Assembly: GCF_029963765.1 (NCBI RefSeq)
Contig: NZ_JALBYU010000004.1
Span: 275,992-339,991, forward strand
Length of the DNA stretch: 64,000 nucleotides
Source of the DNA: Pseudomonas sp. UYIF39
GTDB lineage: Bacteria; Pseudomonadota; Gammaproteobacteria; Pseudomonadales; Pseudomonadaceae
Direction of reading: 5' to 3'
In this document: positions 18,301-25,488 of the stretch, piece by piece
How positions within the stretch are numbered: the stretch's first letter is position 1
How the letters are laid out: the number at the start of each line of letters is the position of its first letter
Position numbers and translations under genes: made by a program
Notes under the pieces: generated by a model
The model's database searches: none
What the model was told of the DNA's origin: nothing
Seen by the model: only the letters and a program-made list of their open reading frames with translations

Positions 18301-18860
18301 ACCTTGGCTTTAACCTGATCGAAAATACCCTGCTTTTTCAGCCACAGCACAAAACGGGCCTGATGGTACTGCTCTGGAAGGCCTGCGGATTTGAACACAA
18401 TGTTGAGCAGCGCCAGGCGGACGTTGTTGTTGGCGCCAGAGCCCAACGTACCAGAGGCGGCATGCAGACCGCCGTGGCGGTTGGCGGCGTTGCTCAGCTC
18501 CTTGAAGTGATCTTTGACCTCTTGTGGCAGATCGGCGATATCGCGGGCAGAGACACCATCGCTGAACGGCTGATTAGTCCACAGCGCACGCAGCATTTTG
18601 GCCAGGTGCGATTTACCAGAACCGAAGAAGCCAGAGATCCACACGCCAGGCTGTTCGTGCTGGCTGCCCAAATTGCGCAGGTAAGCAGACAGAATCTTGT
18701 CGAGACCGGCTTGGTACTCACCATCGCAGACGAAAGTTTGCAGCTCGTAGCGCAGGGTCTTGAGTGCCTGCGCTGACTGGTCATCCTTTACTTCGGCGAC
18801 GCCGTTGTTTTCCAGACGATTTTGCTGGGGGTCGAGCTGGTAAATCTCGCGGTTCAACAT
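15396..18860 (-). CDS. brxC: BrxC, large BREX ATPase
   Basis: 1154 residues. Walker A lies near residue 77 (GVWISGFFGSGKSHLAKML) and Walker B near 265 (LTLVVLDEVQQYVG), followed by a sensor-like FVATGQSAL. The remainder is long and helical (residues 650-1100 with many coiled stretches), typical of BrxC/PglY, the P-loop ATPase in the BREX core complex. It follows brxB by 65 bp and overlaps pglX by one base. BrxC is required for methylation and phage exclusion. Confidence 0.94.
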   Translation of the reverse strand: MLNREIYQLDPQQNRLENNGVAEVKDDQSAQALKTLRYELQTFVCDGEYQAGLDKILSAYLRNLGSQHEQPGVWISGFFGSGKSHLAKMLRALWTNQPFSDGVSARDIADLPQEVKDHFKELSNAANRHGGLHAASGTLGSGANNNVRLALLNIVFKSAGLPEQYHQARFVLWLKKQGIFDQVKAKVETAGDSWDDELEDLYVSRSIAGALLEVDSTLGNDVKEVRQLLREQYPNVQDVTNQQMVDAIYDALAKEGQFPLTLVVLDEVQQYVGSDTDKAHQVQEVVETCCKHSVFQNKLLFVATGQSALSGMPNLQRLLGRFQIPIQLSDTDVESVIRKVILQKKASAKPQLEQVLQSHLGEISRQLRGTKIEHHQDDEKVMLADYPLLPVRRRFWERVLRIVDTTGTVSQLRNQLKVIHEAAQATADLPLGHVVPADFIYNQIAVNLLQTGVISKEIAETIGRLSAGDADDKLKSRILGLVLLIGKLPSDPTADCGVRATADMLADLLIDDLNNGKDSIRTSVPKLLQVLADEGLVMPMQTSIGTEFRLQTQESAQWYDTLRQEEADLRGNMQRIENIRVDLLHKELRRQVAQVRLTQGKCNEPRQVIPCFDSELPKDAKEKVYAWVQDGWSIDEKSFFADARSRQPGEPTIFVFVPARNRSELTSAIITENAAHATLEKRGIPNTDAGKDARSAMETRYRDAQKQVQALLREIFDGVQVLQAGGNEVDGNTIADRVETAAKASLIRLYRDFDAADHTGWGKVYDRASKEGGQNALEALSYSGDAEQQPVCAAIKRYIGVSKKGNEIREHFLAAPYGWPQDAIDGGLTILMATGILIAYDNRNNMVTATTLDRKQITQTSFKPESITIRPVDLIKIRGVLSSSGIDCQPGEEASKLPLLAEKGRELSKRAGGEAPLPKIPDSRIFDELARHSGNAQLKHVLDEQDAIKKAVKEWAATALRIEARRSDWALLKSLLDLSRGLSFHAAIQTEVDAIVSHRSLLDDPNPVSGLVQQLVNKLRDAIQFHVQAYQDRYAEYLAQLQADSHWLQLSEQQQSDILGKRKLLTLAQPALNDAEAIIDSLNDVSLEQWTDRTESLANKFDNARMEAVQLLQPKLQRISLPRKTFETESDVDTWLTEVKQQILDKLNDGPVTF

Positions 18861-18925
18861 CCTGTGCCTACTCCCTTTGCGCTTACTGCGCCAATCTGAG
18901 CGTTAAATTCTGTATGCGTCGGTGT

Positions 18926-19471
18926 TTAGTTATCAGCGGTGATCGCCGTGGCCTGGTAGCCCCAGCCGTCGCGGGCATCGAGCAGGCTGTAGCCGTTGTT
19001 TCTGTACTCGCCGGGGAACAGCACTAACAAGCGCCCCGGAACGTGCTCAGCCAGTTGTTTGACGAAGTCAGAGACCGAGGCAAAACCAAACAGAGTGCCG
19101 CATCCAACCAAAGCGACCAGGGTCTTGTCGTCGGTCCTAGTCTGGATTTGCTCCGCAAGCACCTCCACCGATTGGCGGACGAAGGTCTTGTACTTCGGCG
19201 TTAGGCTGTCTGGGTCTTCAAAGTAGTCTTCGCGGTATTTCTGCTTGGCCATCCAATCAGAGAACAGACGGGTAATATCCAGCTCCAACCAGAGGTGGCC
19301 GGTGCTTTCAGTGGCCAGGCGAAACTCTTCAACCCTGGCGCGCAGTTTGAGCTCGTCCTCTTTGTGATAAACGGCGAATAACACTCGCTGCTCGTTGGCC
19401 AAACCCTTCATCCAAGGCAGGCTGATATGGTTGGCGTAACTCTTGATAAGGCGGTTCAGTCTGTTACTCAT
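18926..19471 (-). CDS. brxB: BrxB (DUF1788)
   Basis: 181 residues, with length and sequence (MSNRLNRLIKSYANHISLPW at the start, LLVLFPGEYRNNGYSLLDAR near the end) in keeping with BrxB/DUF1788 of type I BREX. The biochemical role is not settled; BrxB is essential for phage exclusion in the systems tested and is thought to act as a scaffold in the BrxB-PglX-PglZ complex. The start overlaps the 3' end of brxA by 8 bp, indicating coupled translation. Confidence 0.92.
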   Translation of the reverse strand: MSNRLNRLIKSYANHISLPWMKGLANEQRVLFAVYHKEDELKLRARVEEFRLATESTGHLWLELDITRLFSDWMAKQKYREDYFEDPDSLTPKYKTFVRQSVEVLAEQIQTRTDDKTLVALVGCGTLFGFASVSDFVKQLAEHVPGRLLVLFPGEYRNNGYSLLDARDGWGYQATAITADN

Positions 19472-20243
19472 GCAACCAAGACTCCTCTTCCTTGCTCAGG
19501 TAGTCGGGGAAGGTCACTTCCACCACTTCACTGGAGTGTTTGAAGTTAATCAGCCCGCTGTAGCTAGCCAGACGAGCCAACTCCAGCAGCCGTTCTAGGC
19601 GACAGCCGAGTACGCGGGTCCACTCGCAGGTAAATAGCCGGTTGCCGCTTGCCCCCTGCAAATAACCGAGGAACAAGGCAAACACCACGTTGACCGGACG
19701 CACATCTGGCTCGGCACGGTGCTTTTTGCTGCGCCCTTGGAGAAAACCTGCATTAGTCCAAGTACCGTTGACGTTCTGCGCCAGAGATTTGAGCATCGCT
19801 GGGCTGTAGCGGTCTGGACATTGCTCATCCAGCGCTTGCTCCATGTATTCACGTGGCAACCATTGGCCTGGCACGAGCGAAAGGATTTTGCCTTGGGACA
19901 GACGTAGCAACGGGTCCCGAGCGAGTGCCATTTGACACGCGAGCATAGGTCTTGCCGATTCGTCGTTTTCCCACAGACGACGGAATATCCGGAAAAGTGG
20001 GATATGGGTATCCATGCCATACAGGTCGACGAGATGACGCCAGGTCAGCTTGCGCGCCTTTTCGGTTGGCTTATGCAGGACGTTGAATAGCTCAATATCT
20101 TCCTGGTATTGCGCGGGGATAGCCTCAACGACGCGCCCATGAAAAAGCTCGGTAATTTCTGCCAGCATCATGGTGCGGGCGGAGTGCGCTCCGTTGCGGC
20201 CGAACTTGAAGCCGAATTTTTGTTGGGACTCGGTCGAGCTCAT
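19464..20243 (-). CDS. brxA: BrxA (DUF1819), small DNA-binding BREX protein
   Basis: 259 residues, within the DUF1819/BrxA family but with a long C-terminal part ending EVTFPDYLSKEEESWLHE. The central region (WRHLVDLYGMDTHIPLFRIF) matches the helical fold of BrxA, which has been described as a NusB-like DNA-binding protein. It is the first structural gene of the operon after the regulator, overlapping the brxR stop by one base (TGATG). Its precise role is unknown, although it is needed for defence in some systems. Confidence 0.9.
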   Translation of the reverse strand: MSSTESQQKFGFKFGRNGAHSARTMMLAEITELFHGRVVEAIPAQYQEDIELFNVLHKPTEKARKLTWRHLVDLYGMDTHIPLFRIFRRLWENDESARPMLACQMALARDPLLRLSQGKILSLVPGQWLPREYMEQALDEQCPDRYSPAMLKSLAQNVNGTWTNAGFLQGRSKKHRAEPDVRPVNVVFALFLGYLQGASGNRLFTCEWTRVLGCRLERLLELARLASYSGLINFKHSSEVVEVTFPDYLSKEEESWLHE

Positions 20244-21136
20244 CAGTAGCCGGTCTCCACAGAAAAACCTGGAGCGATGGACAGCCTGACCTGGCTTGCG
20301 ACTCTCTTGGGGTCACGCAGTGCCAGTTGATATTCCTCGGGGTTCAATGTCGCCTCGGGGCTGCAGTCGACACCCCAACGCCGCAACAGATAACCGGCCA
20401 TTGCTGCCCGAACTGGCAGTTTGATGCATTGCTCGGATTCGAGACCGTAATCCAGTTCAATGGCACGGGTGTAGGCTGCCCTGGGGTGCGGGATCAGCTC
20501 AAGGCTGACGATGGCTTGCCAGTCGTGATCCTGAGCGATGGATTCAACTGGAATATTGACCGGCGCTGCCGTGCCATCCACTGCTGTTATGCGGGTAAGA
20601 ACAAAATCCCTGAACTCAGCATGATTGCGGCAATAGGCGCGGGCATGCCAGCGCAGACCGGTATTGACCAAGCTGTGAGGCACAATTTCGCGGAATGTTT
20701 CGCCACTACTAATCGACACGTAAGCAATAGACAACGCTTTGCCGGCATAAATGGCCCGCGACATAGCGGCCAGTGTTTCCAGGTTAGGTTGGTTCAGCGT
20801 AGGAGCAGCATCGACAAGGATTGGCTGAGCGCAGGCTTCTAAGCCCACCCCCTGACCCAGGGTTAAGGTTTGCAGGGTGTGCTCACGATCGTAGGTGAAC
20901 AGTGGCTGGAAGTGACTAGTGCGCCGATAGACTTTGTCGCTGTGATCGTAATCCAGATTGTCCGGTGCCAACTGACGATAAAGCGCAAAGTCGCGGGTGG
21001 CGTTAGACAGGGCAATACCAAAGCGCTGCACCAAGTCCTGCCTTGTAATCTGACCTCTGAAGCGTGTCAGAAAGTCGATCTGCCACAGGCGTTCGCGCTG
21101 GTTTGGTGAAGTCTCACCCGTCGCCGTCGTCGGCAT
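20243..21136 (-). CDS. brxR: BrxR, winged-helix/WYL transcriptional regulator of the BREX operon
   Basis: 297 residues. The N-terminal winged helix (about 15-75) includes FLTRFRGQITRQDLVQRFGI and ALSNATRDFALY. The middle is a WYL domain (about 125-200: ALSIAYVSISSGETFREIVP, LRWHARAYCRNHAEFRDFVL), and a C-terminal WCX-like extension follows. BrxR proteins repress the adjacent BREX promoter by binding an inverted repeat upstream of themselves, and their WYL pocket may sense a nucleic-acid ligand. It is the first gene of the operon; GAGGA lies about 9 nt before the ATG. Autoregulation is inferred from the family. Confidence 0.92.
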   Translation of the reverse strand: MPTTATGETSPNQRERLWQIDFLTRFRGQITRQDLVQRFGIALSNATRDFALYRQLAPDNLDYDHSDKVYRRTSHFQPLFTYDREHTLQTLTLGQGVGLEACAQPILVDAAPTLNQPNLETLAAMSRAIYAGKALSIAYVSISSGETFREIVPHSLVNTGLRWHARAYCRNHAEFRDFVLTRITAVDGTAAPVNIPVESIAQDHDWQAIVSLELIPHPRAAYTRAIELDYGLESEQCIKLPVRAAMAGYLLRRWGVDCSPEATLNPEEYQLALRDPKRVASQVRLSIAPGFSVETGY

Positions 21137-21458
21137 CTATCAATGTCCTCGTCTGAACTACGCAATCAGTCATACTAAAAATGATGATAACGATGACGAC
21201 AGTGACAAGCCAGAGCTAATTAGGAAATGGGCGATACTCAAGAGAGTAACCTGAGGCAGTAAAGGTCCTGGCCTAGCAGCCATGGTCAAAGCACACCTTA
21301 TTCCAGATGCTGCCCCTATTGCGCTGTCGACGGGCGCGATCTGATTGAGACAACCGTATTACCCGACCTATCTGCAACCATCCACAAACGGATGTATTGC
21401 TCAGCCAAGCCGGGCATGTTGGTACCCTCCCTTCTCGTTGCAAGGCCAGATATCTGAT
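21137..21458. promoter_or_regulatory. Intergenic region with the presumed BREX promoter/operator
   Basis: 322 bp between brxR and the Gp2-like gene (both minus strand). The only clear structure is an AT-rich patch at about 21,170-21,215 with short ATGAT/GATGA/ACGA direct repeats. On the minus strand it offers a weak sigma-70-like pair (TCGTCA, 16 bp, TAGTAT) ending about 35-40 bp before the brxR ATG. This is where a BrxR operator would be expected. I see no gene in the rest of the gap. Confidence 0.35.
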
Positions 21459-22160
21459 TTATCCCCTGCTGGTGCCGAATCCACGCTGACGATCCCCGTA
21501 GGACTTCGTAGCCTCCTTGCATAGGTAGCTGGCTCGCCGGAACAACTCTGGTAGCTCATCCACCTTGTCTTCGGGGACGTCCCGGTATATCCGATACGTA
21601 GCATTGTCTGTTATGTGAACCAGCCCTTCGACCTGATCGACCGATAGCCCCAACGCGCTAGCCCACGCCTCCTGCAGACGCGCAACGAGATTTCGCCTCG
21701 CAGATTGCAGCCGCCCCGGCCTGTGATAAGCATCATGATTCAGCAGGAATACCAGGTGGTAGTGCGGCCTTCCCATCATTCCAACCTCCCTTGCCCAGGC
21801 ATAGCGAACCCTGCAATCACGAGTGTCCTTCTTTTGCTCACGCAGCTGACTGCGGTGGTGTTCGATCTTGGCGCTAAAGGACTCGATACACCTGCTGATG
21901 ACCTTGTTGGTGTTAGCGTAGACAGGCAGATCTTTATCCCTCGGCAGGGTTAGATCCACCCGGAATGCCATGACCCTCGGATACTGAGTCAGTGCCATTT
22001 GGATAACGCCCAGGAGACTGGATAGGTACTCGTCTACAAATGGCCCCTTGTCGACCATCAAGGGAAGACCACGGTAGGTCGGTTGGCGGTACAGGTGGAG
22101 ATTGGTGTTACCTGGATGACGAAGTGGGTAGCGGCTGGTGGTATCGGGATGACGAAGCAT
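21459..22160 (-). CDS. YagK/YfjJ (inovirus Gp2-like) domain protein
   Basis: 233 residues from the ATG at 22160, preferred to the ATG at 22166 because AGGAG is 8 nt upstream of the former but only 2 nt from the latter. The body shows VMAFRVDLTLPRDKD, then WAREVGMMGRPHYHLVFLLN, a pattern in which a His-x-His resembles the HUH-type motif of replication/relaxase-like proteins, and then YLCKEATKSYGD at the C-terminus. It matches the 'inovirus Gp2 family / YfjJ C-terminal domain' proteins found in many gamma-proteobacterial islands next to AlpA. Those proteins are uncharacterised; a replication or mobilisation role is plausible but unproven. Confidence 0.8.
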   Translation of the reverse strand: MLRHPDTTSRYPLRHPGNTNLHLYRQPTYRGLPLMVDKGPFVDEYLSSLLGVIQMALTQYPRVMAFRVDLTLPRDKDLPVYANTNKVISRCIESFSAKIEHHRSQLREQKKDTRDCRVRYAWAREVGMMGRPHYHLVFLLNHDAYHRPGRLQSARRNLVARLQEAWASALGLSVDQVEGLVHITDNATYRIYRDVPEDKVDELPELFRRASYLCKEATKSYGDRQRGFGTSRG

Positions 22161-22532
22161 GGGCATGACTCCTGGTTGAGTTTCATACCGATCTTCATCA
22201 TGTGGAATTTTTAACCGTTACCTCGTACTGCTGCCTGACTTCGACTGGATATGTAGTGGTCAGTGCTTGCAGCCCGCTTCAGCAACCCGGTGAACCCTAC
22301 GGGTAGGAAGTGCTAGTAAAAGCATAATACTCGTGCCGCAAATGATGCTCTCGGCTGCACCGTGATCGCGAGGTGTTTTTTCACGGCCACGCCGTGAATT
22401 TCTCCAGGGGGTCTACTCCGGAAATAAACCATCATATTGCTCGCCCTGCTGGGGCGTCCGACGGGGGATTCCGCCCTAACCAGCATAAGCGCCATGACCT
22501 GCCATAGCCGGTCATGGCGCTTATGCTGGTTT
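22161..22532. other. Non-coding stretch between the alpA-like and gp2-like genes
   Basis: About 370 bp with no convincing gene. The alpA-proximal end carries the large perfect hairpin at 22479-22530, reported separately. The remainder, including the GC-rich 22,440-22,478 segment, is unremarkable apart from the leader of the gp2-like gene with its ribosome-binding site. Confidence 0.6.
22479..22530. repeat. 21-bp perfect inverted repeat (hairpin) after the AlpA-like gene
   Basis: Arms 22479-22499 and 22510-22530 are perfectly complementary over 21 bp and begin ACCAGCATAAGCGCCATGAC; the loop is 10 nt. It starts 2 bp beyond the alpA-like stop codon. No T-tract follows on either strand, so it is not a standard intrinsic terminator. 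It could be a processing/termination hairpin, a replication or transfer origin for the nearby Gp2-like protein, or a regulator site. Confidence 0.85.
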
Positions 22533-22763
22533 CTAGCTGGCCATACTCAGGTGGCCAGTGGACCGTACTGCAGTGCCCTCTGCCAGATCACGCTCCTCGA
22601 TCCTTGCCAAGATCCAATCGTGCACCTCGCTGTCTACCCAACCGACGCAGCGGTCGCCGAGCGAAACGGGCTTCGGGAAGGTGCCTTCCGCGATGTATTT
22701 GTAGATGGTCGACCGGGCAAGACCTGTCGAATCGATGACTTCTTTTAATCGGATGATTCGCAT
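22533..22763 (-). CDS. AlpA-family excisionase/regulator
   Basis: 76 residues with a MerR-like winged helix: IRLKEVIDSTGLARSTIYKY, then GTFPKPVSLGDRCVGWVDSE, the standard AlpA/phage regulatory motif. GAGGAG precedes the ATG by 7 nt. AlpA-like proteins act as excisionases or as activators of integrase genes in genomic islands (P4/CP4-57 type). No integrase is seen here, so its target is probably at the other island end, outside the window. Upstream is the two-winged-helix gene, 57 bp away, on the same strand. Confidence 0.88.
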   Translation of the reverse strand: MRIIRLKEVIDSTGLARSTIYKYIAEGTFPKPVSLGDRCVGWVDSEVHDWILARIEERDLAEGTAVRSTGHLSMAS

Positions 22764-22820
22764 GAGCAGGCTCCTCTATGGCTCAGAGGATGTGCAGGAG
22801 GCTTATAAAAAAACCGCCTA

Positions 22821-24185
22821 TTACTCAGGTGCTCGTGCCGACGTGAGCAGCCCCGACTTCTCACGCAGCTCCAATGGAATATCCACCTCCCTCGAAACAC
22901 ATGTCACCACTGGTTCGCCGACCCCCTTGGTGATTGTCCAATGATTGGCAATGTCAGAACCCGCAGACCTCAGAATTAAGAGAGCAATGCATTGATGGCC
23001 AATCGGCATATGCGCCGGCACCAAAATATATCTGGCCTCGGCAAAGGATACGGTCAAGAGCTGAGAAAAGCGCCGAACAAACTCGTCGGCGAGATCGAAC
23101 ATCAGTCTCTGAAAAAAGTCGACAATTTCGTCGTGATCCAAGACTGGCTTACCTTTCGGGTCAAACATAGGCACTCGGAAAAAAGCCACCACCCTCTCTT
23201 TCACAGTGACATCAACACCGCGCACCTTTTTTCTCCAGCTGACAGGATCAGCCTCAACCCAACAGCGCGACAAAAATCCCGAAACGCAGTCACAGATAAA
23301 AAACTCAAGTTGATCAAATACGTGATTGGGAGCTCGCCTCAAAAGGCGCAGCACACTGACAGGTGTCAAGTGTTCCAAGCGCTTTAAGAAGGAGTCACGA
23401 TCGAACCGGACACTAGGCATAAATTTACAGTCGATAGCCGGATCATCGAATCCCTGATGCACTGCGGTGCAAACCACATCACGATCAGGTGAAAGCTGAA
23501 GGTGGTTCAGGTTCAGTAAATAGATGCTCTTGAGCTTCTCAGTAAAAATCGGGCTCGCGACCCCTGGTATCTGCCTCCGGATAAACCCCAGCTCGGTAAG
23601 CCTTCGCAAGCGCTGCTTCAGAGCAGCACCGTCCATCCCTGTGAGCAAGCAGATCTCCTTGCTGCTCAGCCCCCTGACAATCCCAAACGGATCTGCGCGA
23701 CTCAGTAAAATCATGAGAAGTAAGCGATTTGCTAAACTGAGTTGCCCGGTGCGCACTGGCGCAACTCGTTTCTCCCCCTGCAAGCGGGCACGAGGCTCTG
23801 AGGCAACCTGCGGATCGCTGGTCCAGCCAGGCCAGATTGCTCTGATACGTTCGCCACCCAAAACCTGCTCTATCAAGTCGAGATGGATCAGTTCCCTTTC
23901 CTCGACCTCCCGCAGCTCCACCTGAACGCTTTTGCTCACCGAGTAGGCGCACTTTGGCCGGCCCTTTCCTTCAGGTTGCGTGACGACACGCAACACCGCC
24001 ATTTCAACCAGCTGAGCGACAGCTTTTGAAACGGCCTGTGCCGAAAGCCTCAGCTCCTCAGCCAATTGCTTCAGCGAAGAAGGCTTAGGCGCCTCAGCGC
24101 CGTAACGCGCCCAGAAAGCCACGAAGAAAAACTTAGCATCCGGCTCACAGAATCTGAGACTCACGCCAAGCGGCTTAGAAAGCAT
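22821..24185 (-). CDS. Island protein with two winged-helix segments, possible regulator or replication initiator
   Basis: 454 residues. Two helix-turn-helix/winged-helix stretches are visible: SLKQLAEELRLSAQAVSKAV (about 38-57) and, after a linker, GLSSKEICLLTGMDGAALKQ followed by LGFIRRQIPG (about 190-230). The C-terminal half has no motif I recognise. GGGGG precedes the ATG. Proteins of this layout occur beside AlpA in Pseudomonas islands and lack a proven function. Two tandem winged helices also occur in plasmid replication initiators, and a phased repeat array lies immediately upstream, so an initiator-like role is conceivable but speculative. Confidence 0.6.
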   Translation of the reverse strand: MLSKPLGVSLRFCEPDAKFFFVAFWARYGAEAPKPSSLKQLAEELRLSAQAVSKAVAQLVEMAVLRVVTQPEGKGRPKCAYSVSKSVQVELREVEERELIHLDLIEQVLGGERIRAIWPGWTSDPQVASEPRARLQGEKRVAPVRTGQLSLANRLLLMILLSRADPFGIVRGLSSKEICLLTGMDGAALKQRLRRLTELGFIRRQIPGVASPIFTEKLKSIYLLNLNHLQLSPDRDVVCTAVHQGFDDPAIDCKFMPSVRFDRDSFLKRLEHLTPVSVLRLLRRAPNHVFDQLEFFICDCVSGFLSRCWVEADPVSWRKKVRGVDVTVKERVVAFFRVPMFDPKGKPVLDHDEIVDFFQRLMFDLADEFVRRFSQLLTVSFAEARYILVPAHMPIGHQCIALLILRSAGSDIANHWTITKGVGEPVVTCVSREVDIPLELREKSGLLTSARAPE

Positions 24186-24215
24186 ACATCCCCCCTAGCA
24201 TCACCAAATTTTATA

Positions 24216-24240
24216 CCGTAAATATACCCTATATATACGG
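24216..24240. promoter_or_regulatory. AT-rich inverted repeat, probable operator
   Basis: Arms 24216-24226 (CCGTAAATATA) and 24230-24240 (TATATATACGG) match with one mismatch around CCC. It lies 31 bp upstream of the start of the winged-helix gene. A further ACGGTATA (24345-24352) mirrors TATACCGT (24212-24219) across the divergent region. Confidence 0.5.
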
Positions 24241-24265
24241 CATCCTATAACAATAACATCTCAAA

Positions 24266-24338
24266 TAACGCAACATAACGTTATAATAACGAATCAATGA
24301 CGCTTTACTAACGAAACAGCTAACGGTTGCCTATCGTT
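24266..24338. repeat. Phased TAACG repeat array in the divergent intergenic region
   Basis: TAACG occurs on the + strand at 24266, 24276, 24287, 24309 and 24321, and in inverse form (CGTTA) at 24279 and 24334. Spacings of the direct copies are 10, 11, 22 and 12 bp, close to multiples of one helical turn, so the sites face the same side of the DNA. This is typical of cooperative regulator, Xis or initiator (iteron) binding. Confidence 0.6.
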
Positions 24339-24410
24339 ACAGTGACGGTATAAATTCATCTCATGCGCCAGGTTTACGTACATAGCCCAAACGGCCCGCC
24401 GGAGGATGGA

Positions 24411-25079
24411 ATGTCAGAAAATGAGAAATCGCTGAAGTGGCTGCGCAAGCAGGATGATGAATGGGAATGGGCAGCCAACTACCTCAGGAAACGACTTGAT
24501 GCTAGGTATTTGGAATCGCTAGATGGGCATGTGTTTGACCGGTTCTCATCGTATGAAAACACCGTTGTCGCCATCAGACAGATCCAAGAGGACAGACCAG
24601 GGCTAGTCATCAAGCTCCAGGGGGCCATCCGGCAGCGTCGCTACAGATCCGACAGCAACGGTAGAAAACCGCTTACATTTACGCTTGGCAAAGAAACCAT
24701 CACGAAACTGAGATCCATTGCCAAACGGTACAATGCAAACGAGACGGCAGTGATCGCTTCGCTTGTAGAACGGGAGGGGCAAGCTGCTGAAGTCGAGAGG
24801 AATTACGAAAAGCAGCTCAAGGAGTCAGTCTCAAGAGAGCGCAAAATTGCTGGCCAAGTAGCTGCATCTCTGACAGCTCAGCGGGACGAGGCATTGAAAC
24901 ACGCAGAGCGATATCTAAAGCTTCTTAGCCGGTGGGAGCTGATGTGGCCTGACGAAAAGCCACCTACAGCCAGCGACGAAGATATCGCTGGGCTTGTTGA
25001 GCCCAGAATGAAGGACCTCAAAGACGCTATAGGCTACATCGCCTTCAGAGACGACCTGACCAACGAGCGCTCCACGTAA
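24411..25079 (+). CDS. Unrecognised island-end protein with a ribbon-helix-helix-like segment
   Basis: 222 residues from the ATG at 24411, preferred to 24363 because GGAGG (24401-24405) is ideally placed. The N-terminal half is charged and helical (MSENEKSLKWLRKQDDEWEW). Residues about 97-120 (LTFTLGKETITKLRSIAKRY, then NANETAVIASLVE) have the beta-strand, helix, turn, helix pattern of a ribbon-helix-helix DNA-binding domain, not unlike MatP or Arc-type proteins. A long coiled-coil-like stretch follows (about 125-180). I do not recognise the family. It is divergent from the winged-helix gene across the phased repeat array and is the last gene before the probable island end. A DNA-binding role in partition or regulation is an inference. 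Confidence 0.55.
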   Translation: MSENEKSLKWLRKQDDEWEWAANYLRKRLDARYLESLDGHVFDRFSSYENTVVAIRQIQEDRPGLVIKLQGAIRQRRYRSDSNGRKPLTFTLGKETITKLRSIAKRYNANETAVIASLVEREGQAAEVERNYEKQLKESVSRERKIAGQVAASLTAQRDEALKHAERYLKLLSRWELMWPDEKPPTASDEDIAGLVEPRMKDLKDAIGYIAFRDDLTNERST

Positions 25080-25219
25080 CGAGCTACCAAAACCAGAATA
25101 GCAATCCAAGCCACACGCGACATCCTGAGTTCAAATCCAGCATGGTGGTATTCCATAAAGTATTCCACGAAAAATTCAAACCGGCACTTTTTATTATTTA
25201 TCATATAGTTAGATAACCT

Positions 25220-25242
25220 GTTCAAATTACCCCGGCCCACCA
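25220..25242 (+). other. Candidate attR: tRNA 3'-end-like sequence
   Basis: The sequence from 25220 begins GTTCAAAT, as in a T-loop, and ends CCGGCCCACCA, as in an acceptor stem with CCA. The T-stem is not properly paired and no cloverleaf is present upstream, so it is only a fragment. Islands that use AlpA-type excisionases usually insert in the 3' end of a tRNA gene and leave such a fragment at the far end. The terminator right after it would be the original tRNA terminator. Confidence 0.45.
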
Positions 25243-25254
25243 AATACGAAGCAA

Positions 25255-25283
25255 AACAAAACCCGCCAAGTGCGGGTTTTGTT
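25255..25283 (+). terminator. Intrinsic terminator, probably of the interrupted tRNA
   Basis: A 12-bp perfect stem (AACAAAACCCGC with GCGGGTTTTGTT) around a 5-nt loop, A-rich on the left and T-rich on the right, so it can work in both directions. It follows the tRNA-like 3' end by 12 bp. Confidence 0.75.
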
Positions 25284-25488
25284 GCATCTGGGGTTTGGTC
25301 ATTTCTGTAGGCAGCATCACCCTCCCCGGCAAAAGCAGGCCTGCCCGCGATAAGGCTCGCATTTCAAGCACACGCTCACATCGAGTGAGCTGTAATCAAC
25401 GTATTAGTCGGCGACTCAACGCAACGGAGCCTATGCTGCGGGTTAACCTGCAACCGCTTGAGCAACCAACGCACTCAGGAAGATCAAC

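Larger units (their letters stand above)
25080..25488. other. Gap holding the probable island/chromosome junction
   Basis: About 400 bp without a gene. The left part (25,080-25,220) is AT-rich island DNA. A tRNA-3'-end-like sequence ends at 25242, a strong hairpin terminator follows at 25255-25283, and ordinary GC-rich chromosomal DNA with a degenerate REP-like patch (about 25,335-25,370) leads to the next gene. Confidence 0.6.

Noticed and set aside
25180..25242. Complete tRNA gene at the island end
   Set aside because: Only a 3' fragment is seen: no D-arm or anticodon arm upstream, and the T-stem does not pair.
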